NCBI RefSeq assembly: GCF_035946055.1 | Contig: NZ_CP108364.1 | Location: forward strand, 2,728,001 to 2,792,000 | Direction: 5' to 3' | Length of the DNA: 64,000 nt | Source of the DNA: Streptomyces sp. NBC_01341 | Lineage (GTDB): Bacteria; Actinomycetota; Actinomycetes; Streptomycetales; Streptomycetaceae | In this document: piece after piece, positions 27,115-36,711 of the stretch | Numbering within the stretch: position 1 is the first letter of the stretch | How the letters are laid out: each line of letters starts with the position of its first letter | Program-made: the position numbers and the translations under genes | The notes under the pieces: model-generated | What the model saw: the letters and a program-made list of their open reading frames with translations, nothing else | Databases searched by the model: none | What the model was told of the DNA's origin: nothing

Positions 27115-27461
27115 GGGTTTCCTCCTCATGAGTCCACTTTTGACTACAAGAGGGGCACTGTAGAGATCCACCGACACCCCTGACGGCGATCGTTTGCAGT
27201 GCCCCGAGTGTGCTCGTGAGTCCGCACTCCCCACAGTGCGCCGACCCATTGACCCGAGCTCAATGGAGCCAACTATTAAGTAACACCGGGCTGTAAACCA
27301 CACTTAAAGGGTCTCGGTTTGACAACATCGAGAAGCCATGGTTGCCCGAAATCCGGACAAAGTGATCCCAGACAGACACCCCCGAAACGGACCGTTAACA
27401 CATGTTCCGGAGAGCGACGCACGATATCCGGACACCTCGGTCAGGAAAACCGGTTGACGAA
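27115..27461. promoter_or_regulatory. Upstream region of opp operon 2 with inverted repeat
   Basis: About 350 bp without a gene. At 27246-27266 lies the inverted repeat CCATTGA-CCCGAGC-TCAATGG, sharing half-sites with the repeat before operon 1. The segment around 27265-27310 is AT-richer than its surroundings and is the likely promoter. ATCCGGACA also occurs twice (near 27350 and 27425). Confidence 0.5.
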
Positions 27462-27500
27462 AGGCCTGGGCCCCCACAGTCTCTGCGGGGGCCCAGGCCT
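27462..27500. terminator. Terminator of typA
   Basis: Perfect 14 bp stem (AGGCCTGGGCCCCC and complement) about 80 bp beyond the typA stop. Confidence 0.88.
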
Positions 27501-27577
27501 CATGTCAACGGGTCGTACGGGCCCTTCTCAGGCCCGTGACGACCCCTCCGGCCCGGAGGTCAGCTCCGGCTCGGAGG

Positions 27578-29452
<1,875 letters not shown>

Positions 29453-29786
29453 GGGTGGCTTGCGCTTCTCTCGGATCGTGGGATCAGGCGTCTCAGTCGG
29501 TCTCGAGTCCTCGTACGCCCGCCGGGCGGCACGCCACGGCTAGTCCAATGGTACGGGCCCGAGGGGTCCGGGGCTTCCCGGCCCGATCCGCGGGACGGCT
29601 CTCCGGCTGGGATTCAGCCGATATTCAGCCGGTATTACGTCAACATCCGGCCGGTGTCCGGCGGGACGGCAAGGGGTGTGAGAAGACGAACGGCCCGGGT
29701 CCGGGTAGACACGACCTTGCCCGCCGGGGACTCCGGCGGGCAAGGGAATTGAGCTGTTTCTGAGCTTGCGCTATGGCTTTGACCTG
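29453..29786. other. Intergenic region upstream of typA
   Basis: No gene seen. It contains the typA promoter region, an 11 bp tandem repeat (ATTCAGCCGAT then ATTCAGCCGGT) at 29612-29633, and the terminator of the next minus-strand gene at 29715-29745. Confidence 0.55.
29715..29745. terminator. Terminator hairpin
   Basis: Perfect 13 bp stem CCTTGCCCGCCGG and complement, 5 nt loop, about 40 bp beyond the stop of the binding-protein gene. Confidence 0.85.
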
Positions 29787-32078
29787 CTACTTCTTACGAT
29801 TCGCGGGGGAACCTGCCGCTTGTCGCGTGGTGAATCCGATGTCCTCGTAGCGGGGTGAGGCGAAGCCGAAGGCGCCGATGTTCGCCAGCTTCTTGTCGAC
29901 CGCGACGAGCTGTGGCCTCTGATACAGCGGAATCGATCCCGCAGCGGCCCAGATCCTCGCGTCGGCCTGCCTGAGCAGATCCCTCGACTTCTTGGCGTCG
30001 AGCTCCGAGACCGCCCGGTCGAACAACTGGTCGATGTGGTCCGAGCCGACCCGTGTGTAGTTCTGCTCGACGAGCAGCGAACCGTCGGTGGCGGGCTCCG
30101 GCTTGGCGAAGATGGGGCGCCCGTCGGTGGCCGGGTAGGCCGTGGCGGGCCACGAGTACAGCGCCATGTCGTAGTCGCCCGAGGCGACGTGGTCCTTGAA
30201 GTAGCTGTCGTCGGAGACCTTGGTGACCGTCGTTCCGATGCCGATCGAGTCGAGCATCTCGACGATCTTCTCCCCGACGGTGCGCAGGGACTGCGATCCG
30301 GGGCCCGACGGAAGGACGAAGCGCAGCGTCAGCGGCTTCCCGTCCTTGCCGAGGCGGCCCTTGACCGAGGCCGGGGCCGGGGCCGCGGTGCCCGCGGGGG
30401 CGTAGGCGCCCGCGGGGCCGCCGGGCTGCTTGTCCTGCGCCGTGACCTCGGCGTCGCCCGCCCGTCGCCCACCCGGCTTGTCGTCGCCGACGATGTACGT
30501 GCCCTCTTCGCGTGACGCCTTGTCGTCCTTCTCCGCCTCCGCGGCCTTGTCGGCCTTGTCGGCCTTCTTCTCCTCAGGGGTGTCCGACGGCTTCGCGGAC
30601 TCCTTCTCCTCCCCCGTGACCTTCTTGTCCTTCTCCCCCGCCTCGGCGTCCTGGGCGGCCTTCTTCTTCTCGGCCTCGCTGCCCGCCTTGGTGTCCTGGG
30701 TCCTGCGGACGGCACCGGCGGTGGTGAACCCGGCGTCGGCCAGGAGCGCCCGGGCCTCCTTGGTGTCCTGGTCGCCGAGCGCCCCGCTGCCGTCCTTGTA
30801 GGCGGGCTGCCCGGCCAGGGCCAGGTGGCTGCCCGGCGGCTTGGCGGGAAGGCCGAGCGGCTTCAGCACGGTGTCGGCGAGCTCCTGCCGGTCCAGCGTC
30901 CGGGCGATCGCCCGGCGCACCCGGTCGTCGGCGAGCGGCCCGGACTCGCCGTTCAGGGCGAGTTGGGTGTAGGCGGGCTCCAGGGACTTGCGTACGGCGA
31001 ACGAACGCAGCGACTTCTGCTCGGCGGCGTAGACGGCGACGGCCTGCCGGCTCTTCTCGCGGGCGGCCTGCGCCGTCTCGGCGGCCTCCTCGTCCGAGCC
31101 GTGGGCCAGCGCCCAGGACCGAAGGGCGGAGGCGGGGGTGGTGTCGGCGCCGGGTCCGTGGGCGGGCGGCTGTCCGTTGCCGCCGCGGTAGCGGGCCGCG
31201 AGGGCGATGCTGTTCGCCGTCGACGTGTCGATGTCGGCGACCTGGACCGTGCCCCGGGTCAGCGCCTTGCTGCGGTCCTTCGGGTCGACGGCCCGGAAGA
31301 CCAGCGACTCCAGCTTGGCCTCGTTGCCCCACCAGCGCGGGTTCCGGTCGAGCACGACCGTCCCCTTCGCCTTGCTGACGCTGCGCAGCCGAAACGGTCC
31401 TGCGGTGTTCTTGATGGTGGTCCTGGCCCCGTCGTTGAAGGCCGCGGGGGTCGCGGTGACCTCCTTCGGGTACAGCGGCGAGAAGAGGGAGCGCCAGTCC
31501 CCGTACGGCTTGGAGAACGTCACCCGGACCTGCAGGTCGTCCTTGCCGCGCTCGATCTTCTCGATCCGCTCGTATCCCGCGTTGCGCGCGGTCCAGAACG
31601 CCGAGTCCTTGCCGCTCAGCGCACGCCACTGGGCGACGAAGTCCGGAGCGCCGATCTCGCGGCCGTCGCTCCACACCGCCTGCTGGTTGAGCTTGTACAG
31701 GACGACCTGCTTGGGCTCCTGCTCGATGACCTTCGCCGACTCCAGGTAGTCCGGGTTGAGCCGGGGCTCCCCCCGCTCGTCCATCGGGAAGAGGGAGGGC
31801 AGCAGGGCGCCGGTGATCCGCGTGGTCGCGCCGTCGGCGTCGGCCTGGAAGGCGTTGAGGGTGGCCGGCACCGCGTCGATCGCCCAGGTGAGGGTCGATC
31901 CCTCGGTCACCCTCTCCCGGGCGGCCGGGGCGATGTCCTGGGGGACGGCCACCCTGGAGGGGCGCGCGCTGTCCGAGGTGCAGCCCGCCAGTACCGGGAT
32001 CGTGAGCACACCTGTCGCCAGGAGCGCGACCGAGCGGCGCTTTCGGGCCGTCCCGCGCGGGACGCCGACGTGGGCCAT
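29787..32078 (-). CDS. Orphan peptide-binding lipoprotein with charged insertion
   Basis: 763 aa SBP_bac_5-like ABC substrate-binding protein. Lipoprotein signal ends VLAGC (residues 28-32). GGAGG lies 7 nt before ATG. It is about 220 residues longer than OppA. Most of the excess is an insertion at residues ~455-575, first Lys/Glu/Asp/Ala-rich (EKKKAAQDAEAGEKDKK) then Pro/Gly/Ala-rich, splitting the C-terminal lobe. No permease or ATPase gene is adjacent, so it may feed one of the opp systems 3 kb away or act as a sensor or scaffold (inference). Confidence 0.85.
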   Translation of the reverse strand: MAHVGVPRGTARKRRSVALLATGVLTIPVLAGCTSDSARPSRVAVPQDIAPAARERVTEGSTLTWAIDAVPATLNAFQADADGATTRITGALLPSLFPMDERGEPRLNPDYLESAKVIEQEPKQVVLYKLNQQAVWSDGREIGAPDFVAQWRALSGKDSAFWTARNAGYERIEKIERGKDDLQVRVTFSKPYGDWRSLFSPLYPKEVTATPAAFNDGARTTIKNTAGPFRLRSVSKAKGTVVLDRNPRWWGNEAKLESLVFRAVDPKDRSKALTRGTVQVADIDTSTANSIALAARYRGGNGQPPAHGPGADTTPASALRSWALAHGSDEEAAETAQAAREKSRQAVAVYAAEQKSLRSFAVRKSLEPAYTQLALNGESGPLADDRVRRAIARTLDRQELADTVLKPLGLPAKPPGSHLALAGQPAYKDGSGALGDQDTKEARALLADAGFTTAGAVRRTQDTKAGSEAEKKKAAQDAEAGEKDKKVTGEEKESAKPSDTPEEKKADKADKAAEAEKDDKASREEGTYIVGDDKPGGRRAGDAEVTAQDKQPGGPAGAYAPAGTAAPAPASVKGRLGKDGKPLTLRFVLPSGPGSQSLRTVGEKIVEMLDSIGIGTTVTKVSDDSYFKDHVASGDYDMALYSWPATAYPATDGRPIFAKPEPATDGSLLVEQNYTRVGSDHIDQLFDRAVSELDAKKSRDLLRQADARIWAAAGSIPLYQRPQLVAVDKKLANIGAFGFASPRYEDIGFTTRQAAGSPANRKK

Positions 32079-32266
32079 GGCTGATACCTCCGGGGCCGGC
32101 CCGGTCCATCTCGTCGCCGAATGGACCGGATGATGCGTTCTGGTGGCATTTGCAGTTGATCAGACTGGTTCGCTGATCCACTGAACGCACCCGCACCCGG
32201 CAGCAGGGACAGACACGGCCGGAGCGGCCGCGTAAGTCACCCGTGCGGCCCCTGCCCGGCCGGGGT

Positions 32267-32818
32267 TCAGCCCAGCAGCGCGGTGATCGCGGCGGTCGTG
32301 CCGGTCTCGCCGAGCCTCGGGAAGATCTTCTCGACGCTGTTGCGGTGAGCGTCGGCGTCCATGTCGGTGACCGCGTCCGTGGCGACGGTGACGTGGTAGC
32401 CGAGCTCGTGCGCCGCGCGGGCGGTGGACTCGACGCCGATGCTCGTGGCGATGCCGGTCAGCACGACCTGGGTGATGCCGCGGCGGCGCAGTTCGAGGTC
32501 GAGCGCGGTGCCGTGGAAGGCGCCCCACTGCTGCTTGGTGACGACCACGTCGCTCTCCCGCTGCCCGAGCCCGGGCACGAGGTCGGCCCAGTCGGCGGCG
32601 GGCTGCCCGGACCGGGCGGGGCCCTCGGTGCGGCCGGGCGCGCCGCCGGTCACGCGGACCAGGAAGACCGGGAGGTCCTTGGCGCGGAAGGCCTCGGCGA
32701 GAGCCGCGGAGTTGGCGACGACACCATCCGCCGGGTGGGCGGTCGGAAGGCCGACGATGCCCTTCTGCAGGTCGATGACGACGAGCGCGGTACGGGGGTC
32801 GAGGACGGTGGCGGTCAT
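32267..32818 (-). CDS. Isochorismatase-family cysteine hydrolase
   Basis: 183 aa from ATG at 32818 (GAAGGAG upstream). Triad residues are visible: D in VVIDLQKGIV, K in VVTKQQWGAF, and the nucleophile position in the region LTGIATSIGVESTARAAHELG. There Ser occupies the place where these enzymes usually have Cys (GVxTxxCVExTAR). The Cys-to-Ser change may impair thiol-based hydrolysis or mark a divergent subfamily. The substrate is unknown. Confidence 0.85.
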   Translation of the reverse strand: MTATVLDPRTALVVIDLQKGIVGLPTAHPADGVVANSAALAEAFRAKDLPVFLVRVTGGAPGRTEGPARSGQPAADWADLVPGLGQRESDVVVTKQQWGAFHGTALDLELRRRGITQVVLTGIATSIGVESTARAAHELGYHVTVATDAVTDMDADAHRNSVEKIFPRLGETGTTAAITALLG

Positions 32819-33125
32819 CGGTACTCCTTCGTGGATACCCCCACCTTTGGGTGGGGGAGGAAACGAAGCACCTGCGGAGCAGGGCTGCGGGCTGCGGTTC
32901 GCCCTCTGGGCGGACCGCAGTGTCCTGACCCGAGGAAGAAGAAAGAGAAGAGAGACACACACGCGACGCTACGACGGCACGGCGGCAGGGAGCCCATCAG
33001 CAGGGGCGCGGTGAGGCGGGTGCTGAACCCGGGGCCGGGCACCGGGGGCTCGGGCGCCGGGGGGTGCGCCTCCCACGGCGGAGCGGTCACCTCGTCGCCG
33101 GGGGCCTGGCCGGTGCCGTACCGGG
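32819..33125. other. Intergenic region with two strong hairpins
   Basis: No gene recognised. A C/G hairpin (CCCCCACC-TTTG-GGTGGGGG) at 32838-32857 sits just upstream of the isochorismatase ribosome-binding site, and a 13 bp stem-loop lies at 32892-32920. A purine-rich run spans about 32930-32957. Together they resemble a structured leader or a small dispersed repeat. Confidence 0.5.
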
Positions 33126-33602
33126 TCATTCGTCGACCAGACGGCCGATGAGTTCGACGGCCTCGGCGAGCGTGCGGCGCTCGGCTCCGTCCAGTTCACC
33201 GGCGATCGCTTCGGCCAGCCAGCTCCGCTTCGCGGCGCGTACACCGGCCAGGGTGCTGCTTCCGGCCTCGGTGACCGACACGACCGACTTGCGGCCGTCG
33301 GCGAGGTCGGGGGCGCGCGTGACGAAACCCCGGTTCTCCAGTGCGCCCAGCGTCAGCCGCATCGACTGCGGCCGCACGAGCTCGGCGCGGGCCAGCGACG
33401 CGGTGGTCGCCGGACCGCCGTCCTGGAGTCTGGCCAGGACCGAGCGCTGGGAGGGGGTCAGCAGACTGTCCGCCGAGGAGCCGCGCAGCCGCCGGAGCAG
33501 CCTGCTCACGACGGCGGCGAGATCGTCCGCCACACGCTCGGCACCGGGGCCCTCGTCGGGGCCGGAGTCGGACGACCGGGGGGTGGCGGCGCTGCTGGAC
33601 AT
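33126..33602 (-). CDS. MarR-family transcriptional regulator
   Basis: 158 aa from ATG at 33602 with GGTGAAGAG upstream. A winged helix-turn-helix spans residues ~45-125, with LTPSQRSVLARLQDGGPATTASLARAE as the leading helices and RAPDLADGRKSVVSVTEAG as the wing. Likely represses itself and perhaps the divergent TPM-domain gene or the isochorismatase gene downstream; a palindrome lies in the shared promoter region. Ligand unknown. Confidence 0.88.
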   Translation of the reverse strand: MSSSAATPRSSDSGPDEGPGAERVADDLAAVVSRLLRRLRGSSADSLLTPSQRSVLARLQDGGPATTASLARAELVRPQSMRLTLGALENRGFVTRAPDLADGRKSVVSVTEAGSSTLAGVRAAKRSWLAEAIAGELDGAERRTLAEAVELIGRLVDE

Positions 33603-33631
33603 ACTCTTCACCATAAAGATGGGCAGGGCAT

Positions 33632-33639
33632 CTTGCAAG
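33632..33639. promoter_or_regulatory. Palindrome CTTGCAAG, candidate MarR operator
   Basis: CTTGCAAG within GCATCTTGCAAGGTAG, 30 bp upstream of the marR start in the divergent promoter region. TTGCAA cores are common in MarR-family operators. Weak evidence on its own. Confidence 0.35.
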
Positions 33640-33704
33640 GTAGCCTGTCTATTTTCCCGCATACCGGGTCGCGGGCCGCAATGGACGGACATAGCCTCCC
33701 AGAT

Positions 33705-35846
33705 GTGACGTCGCCTGCCAGTCGTACCGGGAGCTCCCGGCCATCGATGCCCGGCAGGGTCCTCCTCGCCGCGCTGACGGCGGTGCTCTGGATCCTCCTG
33801 CCGGGCACCCCCTCCGCCACGGCCGACGCCCCCGTCCCGCTGTCGCGCGAAGGGCAGATCACCGACAGGGTGGGGGCGCTGGGCGACCGAGGGCCGCAGG
33901 TCGAAGGCACGCTCGACCGCCTGTACGCGGCCCGCCGGGTCCAGCTGTTCGTCGTGTACGTACGCGACTTCTCCGGCCGGGACGCGAAGACCTGGGCCGA
34001 CGAGACCGCGAACCGCAACGGACTCGGCCAGGACGACGTGCTGCTGGCGGTGGCCACACACGACCGGCAGTACGCCTGGTCCGTCGACCAGGGTTCCCGG
34101 CTCACCGACGGCCAGCTCTCCGACGTCGCCACCACCGCGATCGAGCCCGCCCTCCGGGAGAGCGACTGGGCGGGCGCCGCGATCGGCGCCGCCGACGGCT
34201 ACGCCGCCGTGCTCGCCGGCGAGCCCGTCCCCACCCCGGCCATCACGCCGGGCACCGCGGATCCCGGCGGCGCCGCCGATGAGGGCGCCTCCGTCAACCT
34301 CATCGTGCCCGTGGCCGTGCTCGTCGTCGCGGTCGCGGTCGGCGCCTTCGCCTTCGCCCGCCGGAAACGGCGTACCGCGACACGGACCACCCCGGCGCCG
34401 GGCGGCTGGGGCGCCGGGGACGGAACGGCGGCGGAGCCCCAGGCCGCGCTGCCCGAACTCGACGCGCGCGCGAAGGCCGACCTGGTGGACACGGACGACG
34501 CCGTGCGGACGAGCGAGGAGGAACTCGGCTTCGCGACGGCGCAGTTCGGCGAGGAGGCGGCGGCCCCCTTCGCGGAGGCGGTCCGGCGTGCGCGGACCGA
34601 GCTCACCGCGGCGTTCCGGCTCAGGCAGCAGCTCGACGACGCGTTCCCCGAGGACGACGAGACACGGCGCGGCATGCTCGACGAGATCATCAGCCGCTGC
34701 GGGGACGCCAACGGACGCCTGGACGCCGTGGCAGAGGACTTCGACCGGCTGCGCGCACTCGAACAGACCGCCCCGCAGGCCGTGAACTCCGCCGAGATCA
34801 CCTTCCGTGAGCTGGTGGGCCGCGTCACCGCGGCGGAGACCGCCGTCGGAGCGCTGCGCGAGCGCTACGCGGAGTCGGCGACGGCGCCTGCGGCCCAGGA
34901 CGTCGAACGGGCGAAGGACCGGCTGGTCTTCACCACCTCCAGCCTGAACCGGGCACGCCAGGCCGTGGACGCCGGGAACAACGCGGAGGCCGCCGTCTAC
35001 GTCCGCGCCGCCGAGGGGGCGATCCAGCAGGTCTCCACCCTCGTGGACGGTGTGGACCGGCGGGGCGGGGAACTGGCCGAGGCGGCGGGCAGCCTGCCGG
35101 GGGCGCTCACCGAGATGGAGACGGACCTGGCGGACGCCAGAGGGCTGCTCCGGGGGACGCCTGAGGGTGTGCCGACCGCGGATCTGCAGGGCCGGGTCGC
35201 CCGCGCCGAGGCGGTGAACGCCGATGTACGGGGTGAGCTCGGCTCGGGGCCGTACGACCCCGTCGACGCGCTGCGCCGGGTCGAGGAGGCGGACGCCGCG
35301 CTGGACGAAGCACTCGCCGGTGCCCGCGAACAGGAGCACGGGGACCGCCGGGCGCGCTCCCTGCTCGATCAGTCCCTGCTCACGGCGCGGGCGTCGATCG
35401 GGGCCGCCGCGGACTACGTCACCACCAACCGCGGCGCGGTCGGCAGTGAGGCCCGCACCCGGCTCGCGGAGGCACAGCGCCGGTGGGAAGCGGCCGGGGA
35501 GCTGTCGGAGGCCGGCGACCCGCAGGGCGCCCTGGCGCAGGCGCAACAGGCGGACGCGCTGGCCACGCAGGCGCGGAGCCTGGCGGAGCAGGACGTCCGG
35601 AGCTACCGCGACAGCAGCGGTCCCGGAGGCACGCGCGGGGGCGGCGGGATGGGCGGCGCGGTGCTGGGCGGCATCATCCTCGGCGGCCTGCTGGGCGGCG
35701 GCGGCCGGGGCGGCGGGCTCGGCGGGGGCTTCGGCGGCGGGTTCGGCGGGGGCGGCGGCGGGTTCGGCGGGGGCTTCGGCGGCGGGCCGGGCAGCTTCGG
35801 CGGCGGGGGAACCCGGGGACGGCGCGGCGGCGGAGGCCGCTTCTGA
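33705..35846 (+). CDS. TPM-domain (YgcG-like) membrane protein with Gly-rich tail
   Basis: About 713 aa; GTG at 33705 chosen, with ATG at 33681 or 33747 also possible. A signal peptide (RVLLAALTAVLWILLPGTPSATA) precedes an extracytoplasmic TPM domain (YAARRVQLFVVYVRDFSGRD, DDVLLAVATHDRQYAW). A membrane helix follows (LIVPVAVLVVAVAVGAFAFA), then about 370 residues of helical, coiled-coil-like cytoplasmic sequence and a Gly/Phe-rich tail ending GRRGGGGRF. pspA follows 48 bp later, so the pair is probably one operon for membrane-stress maintenance. Confidence 0.85.
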   Translation: MTSPASRTGSSRPSMPGRVLLAALTAVLWILLPGTPSATADAPVPLSREGQITDRVGALGDRGPQVEGTLDRLYAARRVQLFVVYVRDFSGRDAKTWADETANRNGLGQDDVLLAVATHDRQYAWSVDQGSRLTDGQLSDVATTAIEPALRESDWAGAAIGAADGYAAVLAGEPVPTPAITPGTADPGGAADEGASVNLIVPVAVLVVAVAVGAFAFARRKRRTATRTTPAPGGWGAGDGTAAEPQAALPELDARAKADLVDTDDAVRTSEEELGFATAQFGEEAAAPFAEAVRRARTELTAAFRLRQQLDDAFPEDDETRRGMLDEIISRCGDANGRLDAVAEDFDRLRALEQTAPQAVNSAEITFRELVGRVTAAETAVGALRERYAESATAPAAQDVERAKDRLVFTTSSLNRARQAVDAGNNAEAAVYVRAAEGAIQQVSTLVDGVDRRGGELAEAAGSLPGALTEMETDLADARGLLRGTPEGVPTADLQGRVARAEAVNADVRGELGSGPYDPVDALRRVEEADAALDEALAGAREQEHGDRRARSLLDQSLLTARASIGAAADYVTTNRGAVGSEARTRLAEAQRRWEAAGELSEAGDPQGALAQAQQADALATQARSLAEQDVRSYRDSSGPGGTRGGGGMGGAVLGGIILGGLLGGGGRGGGLGGGFGGGFGGGGGGFGGGFGGGPGSFGGGGTRGRRGGGGRF

Positions 35847-35894
35847 CGCCGGGCCCGGACCGTCGCTCCACGATGTCGTACAAGGAGAGGTGCC

Positions 35895-36608
35895 ATGACC
35901 AAGCAGACCGTCCTCGGCCGCGTCACTCAGCTGGCCCGGGCCAACATCAACGCGCTGATCGACCAGGCCGAGGATCCGCAGAAGATGCTCGACCAGCTGA
36001 TCCGGGACTACACCGACAACATCGCGGAGGCCGAGCAGGCGGTGGCCGCCACCATCGGCAACCTCAGGCTGATGGAGGAGGACCACCGGGAGGACGTCGA
36101 CGCGGCACGGGAGTGGGGTCAGAAGGCCCTCGCGGCCAGCCGGAAGGCCGATGAGCTGCGGGCCGCGTCGGCGGGCACGGAGGCCGACACGTTCGACAAC
36201 CTCGCCAAGGTGGCGCTCGGCCGGCAGCTTCAGTCGGAGCAGGAGGCGAAGACCGCCGAGCCGACGATCGCCTCGCAGACGGTCGTCGTGGACAAGCTGA
36301 GGACCGGCCTCGACCAGATGAAGGAGAAACTGACCCGGCTGAAGTCCAAGCGCGACGAACTGGTCGCGCGGGACGCGTCGGCGCGGGCTCAGAACCGGAT
36401 GATGGACGCGGTCAAGAGCATCGACGTCATGGACCCGACGAGCGAACTCGGCCGCTTCGAGGACAAGGTGCGACGGGAGGAGGCGAGGGCGGTGGGCAAG
36501 CAGGAGCTGGCCGCGTCGTCCCTCGACGCACAGTTCGAGCAGTTGGACAGCGTCGGGGACAGCGCGGAGATCGAGGCCCGCCTCGCCGCCCTCAAGTCGG
36601 CGTCCTGA
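35895..36608 (+). CDS. pspA: PspA/IM30 (Vipp1) family protein
   Basis: 237 aa, entirely helical coiled coil. The family start MTKQTVLGRVTQLARANINALIDQAEDPQKM is present (split here only by length). PspA/Vipp1 proteins are ESCRT-III relatives that polymerise on stressed membranes. An AAGGAGAGG ribosome-binding site lies just upstream. Coupled to the TPM-domain gene; no pspBC partners are seen. Confidence 0.92.
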   Translation: MTKQTVLGRVTQLARANINALIDQAEDPQKMLDQLIRDYTDNIAEAEQAVAATIGNLRLMEEDHREDVDAAREWGQKALAASRKADELRAASAGTEADTFDNLAKVALGRQLQSEQEAKTAEPTIASQTVVVDKLRTGLDQMKEKLTRLKSKRDELVARDASARAQNRMMDAVKSIDVMDPTSELGRFEDKVRREEARAVGKQELAASSLDAQFEQLDSVGDSAEIEARLAALKSAS

Positions 36609-36615
36609 AGGACGG

Positions 36616-36648
36616 CCCGCCCGAAGGCGGGAGCCCGCTTCACGCGGG
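36616..36648. terminator. Terminator hairpins after pspA
   Basis: Two adjacent hairpins, CCCGCC-CGAA-GGCGGG and CCCGC-TTCAC-GCGGG, between the convergent pspA and SpoIIE-type genes. Confidence 0.7.
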
Positions 36649-36711
36649 TGCCCGCCCTCCGGCGCCGGACCGCGGATTCCCCGGAGCGGGCGCCTCCCCG
36701 GCGTACGCCGG

